A stretch of DNA of 64,000 nt, taken from positions 1 to 64,000 of the forward strand of contig JADDOH010005040.1 in NCBI GenBank assembly GCA_016648135.1, read 5' to 3'. Of the stretch, positions 1 to 10,720 are shown piece after piece. The DNA comes from Agrypnia vestita (lineage: Eukaryota; Arthropoda; Insecta; Trichoptera; Phryganeidae). Each line of letters begins with the position of its first letter. Position 1 is the stretch's first letter. The notes under the pieces are model-generated. The model worked only from the letters and a program-made list of their open reading frames with translations, was not told where the DNA came from and searched no databases. A program made the translations under genes and the position numbers.

Positions 1-374
1 GCTTTCAATCTCAATTCGTGAGGTACCCCCCTTTTCACGCTTTTCACCTTACCAATTTGCTTTGCTTCAAGTGGATTAAAACAGTTTTTATCACTAACAC
101 CGCAGCCTGCAGCTAACTCGGATGTGGTTTGCGATGGATCCGCTTCCACAATAGCCTTCAATTCTTCATTATCAACTTTGGTCTCCGGCCGTCCACGGGG
201 CTTGTTCTGCAGGTCGAAATTTCCAGAACGAAAACGTTGGAACCAAAAACGCACTGTGTTTTCTTTTGCGGCACCGTCGCCATACACATCATTAATCCTT
301 CGAGCCGTTTCTGCAGCACTGGTGCCACGGTGGAACTCGTACTCGTAAATAACGCGATATTTCAAGTTTTTCAT
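1..374 (-). pseudogene. mariner transposase N-terminal fragment
   Basis: Translation from the ATG at 374 (minus strand) gives the N-terminal helix-turn-helix region of a mariner transposase: a start of MKNLKYRVIYEYEFHRG type, then WFQRFRSGNFD, then the linker to the second DNA-binding helix-turn-helix. Compared with the copy at 31112, it keeps the intact T run that the other copy has lost. It has its own extra base in a T5 run at 85-89 (A run on the coding strand), plus small changes near 15-45, so its frame also breaks. It cannot encode transposase, and the catalytic domain lies outside the window or is absent. Confidence 0.85.
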
Positions 375-562
375 TTTGTAAACTGAGTGACGCAAAGAAA
401 AAAACAATTGAGGAAAAAACAAATGAATTATAATTTTCAAAACACAAATACATGAGTAAAAAATAGCTGTATAAATTTGGATTTGGAATTCCTAACCAAA
501 GAGAAGATATTTGAGATCAAATTTGCCAGTACGGCAAAACGCCAATTTCATATGTAAGGACA
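1..562 (-). mobile_element. mariner element, 5' part, cut by window edge
   Basis: This is the minus-strand 5' end of the same mariner found complete at 30927-32205. The two agree almost base for base through the terminal repeat, the leader and the first ~115 codons. The outer end sits at about 562 (GTCCTTACATATG read on the minus strand), next to a TA at 563-564, the target site used by mariner; the last terminal base differs from the full copy. The match continues to about position 10. Over positions 1-9 it differs from the full copy, so either the copy breaks near the window edge or this stretch is diverged. High identity suggests recent activity of the family. Confidence 0.9.
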
Positions 563-1646
563 TATTTTTCAATATATTTCATATGTTGATTAAAAAATGC
601 ATAAATTAAATAGATAAATAATTTTCATAAATATACACAGGAATATATATAATTATTTAATACATTTTGAAAAAATGTCAAATTGTCAATCTGAAATTTT
701 AATTAAAATAGGAAATTGTATTGTTATAATCATTTCAGTCCAATCTTTCTGAACACATTCCATTAAATTATTTTCGGTGGAATGGACATTTGTAAAATTT
801 TCCGTCCCCGTTAGAATACTTTTTACGGTGGTCGAAGATTGTGAAGAAAAACCGGAGGCGGGGGGCGGTGGGGACATTTATTGTGGGCAAAACAAAAGAA
901 AGGGTTTAGCGAATGCCCTCCTCCCCGCTCCGCCCCTGAAACCACTAGGGCCGGCTGCTTTGTGAGCTCTGAAGGGCCGTCACTGAATGTGACTTTTTAA
1001 TATTCCACATTGTGTGAGATCTGATACAAAAGAAACGAGTGTGTTCGCACTTTCTAATTAAAAAATAATACAATCGCTATTCGAGAAAAAAACAATGCTA
1101 CCTACATTTCCAGAATTTACCTTGTGGAATTACAACCCGCGTAAGCGAGCTTCGATAAACTTGTTTGAAAGGCACAATTCAGAAGAATAATTTATGTGAT
1201 CCTTTCTAATATTCAACGTAATTAATTTCTTCTGTTATCTCTCTCTTTCTATCGTATCTTTTGTACTATTAACGATAATTTTTAAATCCTTTTTCATCCT
1301 TTATTTTTCATCTTTGTAAAAAAACATTATGCTTTAACGGAGCCGACAGACGAGCGCAATATATGCATAAATGCCGAAATTTCAATTGAAGTGTGCGTAT
1401 ACCAGAGAAACAACATTATATCTAAACAAATTCATATAAAAAAGTCATATAGAAAAATCAAATTAACGAAAAATATTTTAACTGCTACCGGGTTTCCAAT
1501 TTCGCCACGGCAGTCTGGTAAGTTAACGAAAAATTTTCGACTTTATATGTAGTGTCTTTTTAATTGATTAACATTTTAATTCCATTTTTAAAGCAAAAAT
1601 TAAAGTAATAATGATTTTACTCGTTTTCTAATACATTAAAAAAAAA
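563..1646. other. AT-rich DNA with a GC-richer island at ~780-985
   Basis: No gene is recognised. Positions ~780-985 are distinctly GC-richer, with a G-run stretch near 853-876 and several CpGs. Two short ORFs overlap on opposite strands here and resemble nothing recognised. The rest is AT-rich and featureless by eye. Confidence 0.5.
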
Positions 1647-2808
1647 TCTATGCCTATAAAACTCAATGTCTATCTGTCTGTCTGTTCTCTATACAAATCC
1701 ACACCGTTTGTCCAATTCGATTCAAATTTTGCATACTTATGCTTTACGACTAGGCGGGTAATATAAATAACATTTCCTTCCTATTCTCATACCCCTTTTC
1801 CTCCCCCTGACATATTTTCCATGCAGATCTGTACCGTTTGACGGATTGGACTCAAAATTTGGAAATTCATTCTTTTGAACTCGGCGGGTAATGTAGGTAA
1901 CATTTCCTTCCTATTCTAATAGCCCTTCCCCTTCCCCTGATATATTTTCGATGCAAATCTGTACCGTTTAACCGATCGGACTCAAAATTTGGAAACTTAT
2001 TCTTTAGGGCTCGGCGGGTAACATAGGCAACATTTCCCCCCTATTCTCTTCCCCTTTCCATCTCCCTGCCATTTTTTCGATAAAAATCTGTACCGTTTGA
2101 CCGATCGTACTCAAAATTTGGAAACTCACTCTTTAGAACTCGGCGGGTAACATAGGCAACATTTCCCTCCTATTCTCATATTTCTTCCCCTTCCTCTGAC
2201 ATATTTTCGATGCAAATCTGTACCGTTTGACCGATCGGACTCAAAATTTTGAAACCTATTCTTAAGGACTCGGCTTTTTTCTCCCCTATTTTTTTAACCC
2301 TTCCCCTCCCTTGATATATTTTTGATCCAAATCTGTACAGTTTGAAAATCAAGTATCCAAATTTTGATCGGACTCAAAATTTGGAAACTTAATTTTAAGG
2401 TCTCGGCGGGTAATATGTGCGACATTTTCCCCCTATTTTTTTTAACCTTCCTCTCCCCTGATATATTCTTGATGCAAATCTATACCGCTTAATCGATCGG
2501 ACACGAAATTTGGAAACTTATTCTTTTGGACCCGGCAGGTAATATATGTGACATTTCCCCCCAATTATTTTACCCCTTTCTTTCCCCCTGATATTTTCAA
2601 TGCAAATCTGAACCGTTCGACTGATCGGACTCAAATTTAAGAAACTTATTCTTTAGGACCCGGGGGTTAACATTAGTGACATTTCCCCCCTATTCTTTAT
2701 ATTTTTTCGATGCAAATCTATACAGTTCGAATCGATACATTGTTTACCCTTACAAATTTATTTAAAACTTAATCCTTAACCCGTGCAACGCCGGGTATGA
2801 ACAGCTAG
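1647..2808 (+). mobile_element. Non-autonomous Helitron (copy 1) with internal tandem array
   Basis: The element starts with TC (TCTATGCCTATAAAACTC) directly after an A and ends with CTAG directly before a T. A 5-bp stem ACCCG/CGGGT with loop TGCAACGC lies about 8 nt upstream of the CTAG end. TC start, 3' hairpin, CTRR end, A/T insertion site and no target duplication are the known hallmarks of Helitrons. There is no RepHel coding sequence, so it depends on a partner in trans. The interior is a ~129-bp tandem repeat. Four other copies in this window (3270, 22028, 39013, 62329) share the ends but differ in interior length. Confidence 0.85.
1750..2690 (+). repeat. ~129-bp tandem array inside Helitron, about 8 units
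   Basis: The phrase 'CTCGGCGGGTAACAT' or a variant recurs near 1753, 1882, 2011, 2141, 2271, 2403, 2532 and 2661, a spacing of 128-132 bp. Each unit also holds 'GATATATTTTCGATGCAAAT', 'CTGTACCGTTTGACCGATCG' and 'CTCAAAATTTGGAAACTTA'. The unit near 2271 has lost part of the phrase. Copy number varies among Helitron copies (one partial unit at 22028, about five at 39013), the usual behaviour of minisatellites carried by Helitrons. Confidence 0.85.
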
Positions 2809-3269
2809 TTGCTTAATAATTCACAGAACGTCGTTCTGAAATTGCAACTTCACAATAATAATATGTTTTCTTTAATATATAAACATTATATCTGATAAAA
2901 AATTACAAAAAAGTAAGTATACTTATTTATTTAAACATTTATATAATTTAAAATTTCTCTTACTTAAAAAATAGCAATCATAGACTAAATAAAATAACCT
3001 ATTTATAAGCGTCGTATTTTGTAAAACAAATCGCAGAGTTATAATTAATTTTATGATAGCAACTTGCATTAGTGTGAGTAACAGTGCGTTTACAAAAATT
3101 CTGTTTCTGATTAAATGACATACGCAAAAAATAAATATTAATATTATTTTATTGTCTATACCTTAAATAAGCATAGGAACAAGTATTATTTAAAAAAAAC
3201 ATTCCGTTTTCAAAATTAGTATGATTTCAAAATTGTTGTTAAATAAAGAAACACACTGACTTTATGCTA
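2809..3269. other. AT-rich spacer
   Basis: Featureless AT-rich DNA between two Helitron copies. No ORF or repeat was recognised. Confidence 0.5.
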
Positions 3270-3674
3270 TCTATACCTATAAAACTCAATGTAAGTCTGT
3301 CTGTATGTCTGTTTTGTATACAAATCTATACCGTTCATCCGATTCGATTCAAACTTTGCATACTTATGCTTTAGGACCCGGCGGGTAACATAGGCGACAT
3401 TTCCTTCCTACTCTTTAAACTCTTTCCCTCCCCTGATATATTTTAGACGCAAACCTGTACAGTTTGACCGATCGAAATAAAAATTTGGAAACTTATTCTT
3501 AAGGACTCGGCGGGTAACATATGCGACATTTCCCTCCTATTGTTTTAACATTTCCCCTCCACTGATATATTTTCGATTCAAATCTTTACAGTTCGAATCA
3601 AACCTTTGTTTTCCCCCACAAATTTATTTTTAACTTAATCCTTAACCCGTGCAACGCCGGGTACGAACAGCTCG
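3270..3674 (+). mobile_element. Non-autonomous Helitron (copy 2)
   Basis: It begins TCTATACCTATAAAACTC after a T and ends in CTCG before T; the usual CTAG has one substitution. The hairpin ACCCG..CGGGT is intact just upstream. The interior holds about two of the 129-bp units seen in copy 1. The altered terminus would be expected to reduce mobility. Confidence 0.8.
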
Positions 3675-4049
3675 TTTTTGATAAAATACTTAATAAATTG
3701 ATTTTTTTTTTCAATTTTTAGATTTTTTTATATTTCAGTTTATTGAAGATTAAAACTAATAGTAAATCCATTTCTATATCGCATGTGTCATTGTCATTAA
3801 TCATTAATCAAAGTATATAATTCTTCACGTAACGATGTCCGTAACGCTACCAGATCGCTCAAATAATAATGTGGTATAATAAGCAAAAAAGCATAATTTT
3901 CTTTTTAATAATGTCCATCACTAACGTTATTAAGACGCTAATTTAAATAACGCTATTCTTCTAGCCCTAGACTGACGGCCGAAATATATAATAAATGTTC
4001 TAGCTAGAATATTTTGAGTTGGTCTAAATTTTTTAAAACACAGTACTGG
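3675..4049. other. AT-rich spacer
   Basis: AT-rich DNA without a recognisable gene or repeat. Confidence 0.4.
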
Positions 4050-4255
4050 ATTTTGTCCCGGGGACATCATTAATCAAGGTATATTATAGATATCTCATAG
4101 AGACGAAATTATATTTTTTATGGAAAAGTAATCACTTAAGCCAGCCGTACGATAGGTCGTAAGCCCTATGAACTATGAACACCCAAAGACTTCCATACCC
4201 ACTTTCTCATAAAAAAATATAATTTCGTCTATGAGACATCTATGATTTATCTTAA
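4050..4255. mobile_element. Foldback MITE, family B copy 1
   Basis: Arms at 4086-4122 and 4208-4243 are near-perfect reverse complements around 'CTCATAGAGACGAAATTATA'. The middle carries 'CTTAAGCCAGCCGTACGATA', 'AAGCCCTATGAAC' and 'AAGACTTCCATAC'. Related copies lie at 25948-26160, 26995-27125, 60747-60935 and 61868-62027. The outer left sequence 'GGACATCATTAATCAAGGTAT' recurs inverted at the right end of the 60.9-kb copy, so it is the true terminus. There is no coding capacity, and the superfamily is not assigned because no clear target duplication was seen. Confidence 0.75.
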
Positions 4256-4698
4256 AATTATAGCTAGTTTAAAATAAATATATAAGCAGATATAATTAAT
4301 TGTAGTAAATGGTTTCAAAACCTTATAAATCAATCGGATAAACTATTGTCGTAGGTATCGGACTCCGAATCCTCATCTTAATTTATGTGAAATTGGCTAA
4401 AGTCTGAGATCACCGTATTATGATCTTGTGGTTACCGTATCTTTAAACAAAAAATATTAAACAATAAAACAACCGCTCCGCGAGACTGTCAGCGTCAAAC
4501 TGAAGTGAAGTTTTAAAAAAGAATACCGATACACAATTTACGTGTCAGAGAGTGTATTACTTACACTAATGCAAGTGACTTTCACAAAGTGAACGGACTC
4601 TACCAAACAAATTCCGTTTTTAAATGTATTTCAGATAATTACTCGAGTTTATTTTATAACTAATGCGGTGTGCCGCCATCCAAATACGTTTAAATAAG
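4256..4698. other. AT-rich spacer
   Basis: No gene or repeat recognised. A short CpG-containing stretch is present near 4470-4500. Confidence 0.4.
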
Positions 4699-4701
4699 TA
4701 A

Positions 4702-4909
4702 GGCCGGCGCCACACTGCGCGGGTGATCCGCCGGCCGCGTCTTTTCCGTGGCGTCAAATTGGCAAATCAAATTGATCGACCGATCGCCCGCGTATTGTGT
4801 GTGATAAGCGCATATCGTATGGAAATAAAAGTAGCAGTAATGTAAATGTAAATGTTAATATTCCGCGACCGAAGAGACGCGGCGAAAGTCCCGTAGTGTT
4901 GTGCCGGCC
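4702..4909. mobile_element. PIF/Harbinger-like MITE
   Basis: This 208-bp unit starts GGCCGGCGCCACACT and ends with the near reverse complement AGTGTTGTGCCGGCC. It is flanked on both sides by TAA (4699-4701 and 4910-4912). Three-base TAA/TTA duplications with GC-rich inverted ends are typical of PIF/Harbinger elements; the assignment is an inference because no transposase is present. The inverted repeats are imperfect and extend about 40 bp, through a CGCCG(G)CCGCGTC segment. It explains a GC-rich patch in otherwise AT-rich DNA. Confidence 0.75.
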
Positions 4910-4912
4910 TAA

Positions 4913-7310
4913 AATGTAGGTATGCACATTCAACCCCGAAAGTACTTCTAAGAATTCCGTTTCTTCATATCCATCTTTCACTTAAAAATTTATATATGTG
5001 TTTGTCTCTTCAACAGTTAGTAGAACATCTTAATATGTTTTGGTACAGTTTCACGTGTTAGGTTATATTACGTATGTATGTATTATTACATCTTTTTTCA
5101 GCTTGTACTAGTTAAGAAGAAGTCCAAATCTTAAAAACCATTGACATACAATGAAATGAAGGTCGTTAATGAAATACTAAAGGAAATAAGAAAGGAATAT
5201 AAAAATGATACTCAAGTTTAGAATATAGGTTAGAAAATGTATTATGTTTCGTGTAAATTTTTGATGACTTGAAAATAGATGATATTGTAAGATTTTAATA
5301 TGTAAATAATTATTTGTGTACTTTAAGCTAATAAGTATAAAAAAATATGTATTAACTTTTTTAAATTAATTTATTAAGAGGTGAAACTATCGTCGAAGCC
5401 TGAAATTTATGTTTAAATTGGGTGATTCTTTTCTATCTCAACATTTTTTTATTGACACAAGACTCATATACACATTAAAAATAAATAACCTAGAATTCCA
5501 CATACGGATTTTTAATCCAGTGAGCCATCTGTTACTAAAAATAATGGTTTAATTTTTTTTTTCAAATGTTTCCATGTTTACAAAAAAAATTTTTTTTTTG
5601 GATACTTACGCTTTTTTAAATATATAACCTATCTACATTTTTAAATAAGTACATGGACCGAGGAATATTGCATCTCAGTCATGGTGGAGAAGCTCCATGC
5701 AAATGGACAGAATAGATATGACACTGCCATTTTTTTTTTAATTTTCTAATAAGGTAATTTTTTGATATGTTCCTGAATAATTGCTAATAAAATATTGAAA
5801 TAAATTAAACACCCCCTTTTAAAAAATCTCTCAATGAATTTCTGGTTCCCAAGATATGCCTCAATACAGGCATATTACGTAATTGTTATGCATTATATTA
5901 GTTATATAAATATTTTTCACAACATAAATTCATAAATTATTCGTGCTTGATTTTACTATTATCAATTATTTGAAAATTAATTTTATACCGTATGTTTCAC
6001 CGTATTTTTCATATGTCTATTTTGCAATGCCAAATCATGAAATCGAGCACAGCTGTCGCGTTCTGTCACCATTATGCGATAAAATCACTCCAACCCGGCA
6101 CTCTATCGTGCAGATAATGTTAGATAAAAACAAGTTACAGTAGCAAAATATCACTCCAGTGTTCGCCCACCAAAGAACCTAGATACTTAGCGTAAAGAAA
6201 AAAAAATACCTGGCGAACAATGTCCTCCAGATGTATTTTTTTTACTTATTTTATTCGTACCAAAGTACAATTCCTTCGGTTTCTCATTTCCCCCTTAAGG
6301 CAAGAAAAACAAGACTTCTTTTGTCTTGTTCACCATGAATGAAGTCGTATTTATCCACATTTTAATGATGTGTTTATTTTCTCTCGTCTATCTTATATGT
6401 TTGTCCCTCTTATAAGCACGTACACGTATGTTTGTGAGTGTGTTGAATAAATTTGTCATATGTCCGTATTGTATTTTCTCTCACAGTAGCCTTTTTGAGC
6501 AATACATGCTCGAATTATTTTCTTCTTCACAAAATCATATTTTTACTATACATAATTAAAATAAATACTGCTGCTGAACTAAAGAAAACATTACATAAAA
6601 AATATGATAAATTAGAATTTTAACATTATAAAAAAAATCATTTCTAAATTAAATCAACTTCATCATTAAATTTTTCAGTTTTCTAAATACTCTTGTTTAA
6701 TCAGTGTTTGCTTTCTTTCCTCCATAGACTTGACGAATAGTGGACTATATAAATATTTCATTTTGGATCATTTAGGTAGCATGTAAATAATATAATAAAA
6801 TAAAAATTTCCTTAAATAAAAATTGTCGCTTAGGATTTCAATTGAAATGACAATTGACAATAAGTTTAAAATCATAAAGTAACCAACTTACTGAAATGAA
6901 AAGATATTTTACATACCCACTGGCAGTCATGAATATATTAAGTTGAAATTCATTAAAAATGTTTTTATACGAGTAATATATACGATCAACATTAGATAAA
7001 TATTAGAAAACTGATATCTTTTGCCAATTGTGATCGATTGTTAAAGGACTTTACATTTACATTAAATAATAAATTTATTTATAAGATATTTCTGCCATGA
7101 TCTGTATAATGACTTTTATAGAATCTACAATAAATATAATCATGTAACTGAATGCATTTTCACACAATTCTGGAAAAACGCAAATTTTTGCAAACCTTCC
7201 CTTTCTAAATATTTTCCATATTATTATCCTTGTTTGATTAAACATATTATCATTGTATACCACATTTCTAAAAATATATTTATATACATTTAGTGTATAC
7301 TCGTAAATGC
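4913..7310. other. AT-rich non-coding DNA
   Basis: About 2.4 kb of AT-rich sequence. Short ORFs (4754-4981 minus, 5943-6143 plus, 7075-7263 minus) have AT-driven composition and no recognisable domain. Slightly GC-richer patches occur at ~5645-5730 and ~6045-6130. No repeat shared with the rest of the window was seen. Confidence 0.45.
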
Positions 7311-7314
7311 TGAT

Positions 7315-7790
7315 ATTTTATGTTAGGGGACAAACCTCCGAATTTATTACCATATTTTCTTGTAAGTTATTTATCCGTAATGAGTTTGCGGATAACTGAT
7401 TTCAAACCGATAACCGTAACCTCAATCAAAAAGCGATTGGGGTTGACCCAAAGGACCAATTCGAAAAAAGAACGTTCTAGTTCCACCGTTTCAGATAAGC
7501 TCAATTCAAATCCTTAATCCTCGTATGTTATTCGATTCGGGCACTCCCCCACCTGCATACTCACATGCGTCCCCAAAGCCACAACTACCCGGGAGGAAGG
7601 GGACATTTCGGCTTAAGCTCGCTACGTTAATCGCGATTGTGTGTGCACATTTCAGCTGTAGCCGTAATCTAGCGCGGCGTCGGGACGGCTGCGGCGCGCT
7701 CCGGCCGCCGGAGGTTTAAGGGTGCTCGAAGAAAAGGAACGGCGCTTGTGCCTTGTATTGTTGCTGACGACGCACCTACCCCGCTCTAAC
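7315..7790. other. GC/CpG-richer island, candidate regulatory element
   Basis: This segment stands out from its AT-rich surroundings and contains many CpGs, including GC-dense runs around 7670-7710. Two overlapping short ORFs (7320-7517 and 7525-7719) show no recognisable protein, and repeats are absent. It could be a conserved non-coding enhancer or an unrecognised exon. Confidence 0.35.
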
Positions 7791-7969
7791 TAGAACATAT
7801 CCAGCATACACATGTGTGCTTACAAAGATTTGATTTACATGGGAGTCTCCATTCGCCTGTGCAGATTTCGACAGAAACAGTTTTCACATAAATGAAAATG
7901 CAACCCTTGTAAGTTCTTATAATTTCTAGAATGCCCTTTGTGACGTTATTCTACAAAAAATATAATTAA

Positions 7970-8230
7970 AACTTTGCTTTAACCACACTTAAATTTTGGT
8001 GTTAAAATTTAACATGTTTCGGGAGCGATGCTCCCTTCTTCGGGACAATGAATATACTAAAATGAATGTTCAAGTATAGACAAATTAGTTTTATTTTTAT
8101 TAAATTTATTTGTTAAATGTACATACTTAAGAGTGTATTCAATATTATATAATTCATATTCATAAAATATAATATAATTCATACAGAAGAAGAAAACATA
8201 TTCTTCGAACAGATAATATAATTAATACAC
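7970..8230. mobile_element. Hammerhead-bearing Penelope-like remnant (copy 1)
   Basis: On the minus strand, 8016-8044 reads CCCGAAGAA-GGGAGC-ATC-GCTCCC-GAAAC. That matches a hammerhead core with one change (CCGAAGA for CTGANGA) and a stem II of 6 bp closed by a 3-nt loop. The flank 'AACTTTGCTTTAACCACACTT' at ~7972 matches the arms of the copies at 20.2 and 34.4 kb. At ~8184-8222 the phrase 'CATACAGAAGAAGAAAACAT' and 'TTCTTCGAACAG' match the ORF start seen at 34522. Hammerhead motifs in inverted terminal repeats are known from Penelope-like elements. Confidence 0.6.
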
Positions 8231-8248
8231 ATTTATATTACACGCTTA

Positions 8249-8290
8249 CCCACTTTTAAATGAGAATTTATTGTCGTGTTTAAAAGTGGG
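8249..8290. repeat. Perfect 12-bp hairpin
   Basis: CCCACTTTTAAA at 8249-8260 pairs perfectly with TTTAAAAGTGGG at 8279-8290 around an 18-nt loop. It lies between the hammerhead element and the LINE 3' region. Function is unknown; it may be part of the LINE 3' UTR or a small MITE. Confidence 0.7.
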
Positions 8291-8335
8291 GGCATTGTCA
8301 TATATGTATATATCTATTGTTAATGAAATCGTAAG

Positions 8336-8530
8336 TGTAAGACATTAGATTAAATAAGTAAGATATAGACAAAGAAACATTAGATTAAGTTATAAAAATT
8401 AAGACAATAAATTAAGTAAGTGAGATATAAACAATACAAGAATACAAAAATGTAAGATATTAGATTAAGTAAATAAGATATATAAAAGGAAACATTAAAT
8501 TAAGTTATAAAAATTAATAATTAAGAAGGT
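8336..8530. repeat. ~115-bp direct tandem dimer
   Basis: 'GTAAGACATTAGATTAAATA' near 8336 recurs as 'GTAAGATATTAGATTAAGTA' near 8451, followed in both by 'AACATTA(G/A)ATTAAGTTATA' and 'AAAATTAA'. Two diverged units lie just downstream (in LINE orientation) of the reverse-transcriptase stop at 8581, so they may belong to the LINE 3' UTR. Confidence 0.7.
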
Positions 8531-8559
8531 ATTGTAATAACTTTTAAAAGTATACATAG

Positions 8560-9005
8560 ATTGTTTTTGATTAGATTTTTTTATTGCGTTATTGTGGTTT
8601 TTTGTAGAAGATTTTTCAATTTAGTCTTGAATTTTCTATAATTTTTTTCCGTCTTCATTTCATTGGGAAGAGCATTATAGAATGATAATCCTTGATAAGA
8701 GAAATGGTGTTGGGCTGTGCTAGTATTACATTTAGGTATCAATATATCTTCAGCTGATCTCGGTTTATTACTAAAATATCCAAATGTTCTATTATTATAA
8801 GATATTTCGTAGCCTTATGAATAGGTATATGAGTTTTCTCATCCTGGTGACTGTGGAATATATTTGCTCTTTCTTTTTTAGATTGCTGTCAATTATGACA
8901 CCCAAGTACTTGATACTGCTCTTACCAGACAAAAACTGGGATATGAATATGATTTATGGTTATGCTGGGAGGGAGTATGAAGGAGCGTTGTTACAAAATT
9001 AATTG
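8560..9005 (-). pseudogene. LINE reverse transcriptase, C-terminal remnant
   Basis: Read on the minus strand, ~8930-8815 gives SSIKYLGVIIDSNLKKK followed by RMRKLIYLFIRLR, the typical 'LGV.ID..L.....H......KLRK..Y...RL' stretch at the end of a non-LTR reverse transcriptase. It continues at ~8810-8581 with SYNNRTFGYFSNKPRSAEDI, FSYQGLSFYNALPNEMK and a stop at 8583-8581, the usual C-terminus of Jockey/CR1-type ORF2. The ~100 residues normally between these blocks are missing, so there is an internal deletion. The N-terminal part and the catalytic YADD are absent. It is a dead fragment; the family is inferred from motif style. Confidence 0.75.
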
Positions 9006-10390
9006 ATTACAAAGTAATTATAATGAGGCTTAATAGAGACCTTTTTACAAAGTTTATTTGATTGTTTATAATACTTAAGTTTTTTTATACTTTTCTTAAT
9101 TTCTAATATTTCTAGGTTATCCAAGTGATAACCCCTAGTATTGGTGTGTATAATTTTTACACCGGTATTTAAATAAATTAAGTGATAAGATTCTATTAGA
9201 TGGTAGGAAAATTCTGAATTATTACTATTATTAAGATATCTACTTCAATCTTCAGGGTAAACTACAAACTGAACTTAATTTATAATTATCCAAAATATGG
9301 ATAATTATAAATATTTGTAATAATTTGTTTTTGCCTGTACCTGTCGTGCCACATAATTTTCAACATTAATTTACAGTCTGTTTTGAGTGTTCTTTTCAAT
9401 TACGGTACTTTTACGTGAAAAAAAGAAAAACATAATAAATAAAAAAACAAAATAAAGTAAAATAAAAAATAAATAAAAAGAAGGAAAAAGAAAAAAGAAA
9501 AAAATATATGGACGGACGGACAGACAGAAAACGAAATTATTATAATTGTGATTATTAGGTACAGACTGTGGTCAGATACCCAAGCAAGATTTCCTTAGAG
9601 TACATACAATCTATAGTATATTTTACTCTAAGGGGATTTCTATTTGAGAATACTGTAAATATGTAAGGCAGTGAAATATTATCTCTATTACAAGATTTTC
9701 TTTTTATGAATAACCCACGTGCCATAATTTTGATAACCTTCGAATAATTAATTAGATATGCTGTTTGAAAACAATGTTTTAAGAAAATACTCTAAATCCG
9801 AAATAAACTTTTATTAAATGTTGAATTTGAAAATTTAAATGTAATTGTATATACATTGTATGTAATAAATTAAATAAGCATATGCCTCTAAATGTGAATG
9901 AATACATTATTTTTTACCTATTTGGAAGGAAACTAATATTAAATTGAAATTACAAAATTTTTGAAGTGCAATAGTAACTACTGGATCTTTTCATTTTTTT
10001 AAATTTTTAATTTAATTAAAATTCTAAAAATCATATTTTTCTGTCAATCTGCTTCCAGTGTAGTAACTTTTTAATACAGCTTTTCATATTCTTCATCTCT
10101 TGCGAGTAGCTTTAGATTTTATCTAAATACTTTGCTGATGTTATCTGACCTCTGCGTCTGACGAGAAAAAAGGGTAGTACTATAATATATTTCTAAAATT
10201 AAGAACATATAATTTGCGTTCATTCATTCATTCATAATATAAACTGAAGGTATAAATTCAACATTTATAATTCGTAATTAAACAATATAAATTATTAGTA
10301 AAACGACTATGAAACGGAGAATTCGTTTTTAAATGAATAACCGTTTATATACTGACGTACATATGTACGTGACGTATGTACACATTACGA
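9006..10390. other. AT-rich DNA with a LINE/SINE-like tail at ~9505-9560
   Basis: Mostly AT-rich. At ~9509-9552, 'GACGGACGGACAGACAGA' is followed by 'AACGAAATTATTATAATTG'. The same order recurs at ~46595-46635, so this is a dispersed repeat end of unknown family. A purine-rich A/G tract at 9418-9505 precedes it. A short ATTC microsatellite lies at ~10219-10236. Confidence 0.5.
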
Positions 10391-10394
10391 TTGT

Positions 10395-10570
10395 AATCAC
10401 AGCAAGGGTCTCCTACCGGGACAAACACAAAGAGGACAGTCAGCCAAGCGGACGAATTTAACGGGCCCCGTCCGTTGTGGGTGATGGAGGCTCTCATTTG
10501 TTGATAACAGAATCCAACCCCTTCAACCTCCTACAAAATACACCCACATGCCAGGCTCGTGCAGTTCTTA
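10395..10570. other. GC-richer island, candidate regulatory element
   Basis: A compact non-repetitive segment with GGGCCCCGTCCG, many CA/GT-rich words and higher GC than its flanks. It holds no ORF of note. Conservation is a guess. Confidence 0.3.
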
Positions 10571-10670
10571 CCTTTAAATAAGCTGTGAACAGCGAAATAT
10601 TATCGCATATAAATAATTCGATTAATCAATTAGAAAAATAAAGGTGCGGAAAAAATTATCAATTAAAAAG

Positions 10671-10720
10671 TTCGGCTAGGCCACTAACATACAGTGCCTA
10701 TAACGGCCTAGCAAGCCGAA
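10671..10720. repeat. GC-containing inverted repeat / hairpin
   Basis: TTCGGCT..AGGCC at 10671-10682 pairs with GGCCTAGCAAGCCGAA at 10705-10720, giving an 11-12 bp stem with a 4-nt bulge and a ~22-nt loop. The loop itself contains CACT/AGTG. It stands alone in AT-rich DNA. It could be a MITE remnant or a small-RNA hairpin. Confidence 0.6.

Noticed and set aside
124..386. Plus-strand ORFs of 74 and 85 codons near the window start
   Set aside because: They are antisense to the mariner transposase fragment; the same antisense frame appears at 31138-31356 in the full copy.
1750..2690. CRISPR-like array
   Set aside because: Units are contiguous ~129-bp tandem repeats without unique spacers, and the context is eukaryotic.
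8784..9002. 72-codon plus-strand ORF
   Set aside because: It is antisense to the recognisable LINE reverse-transcriptase fragment.
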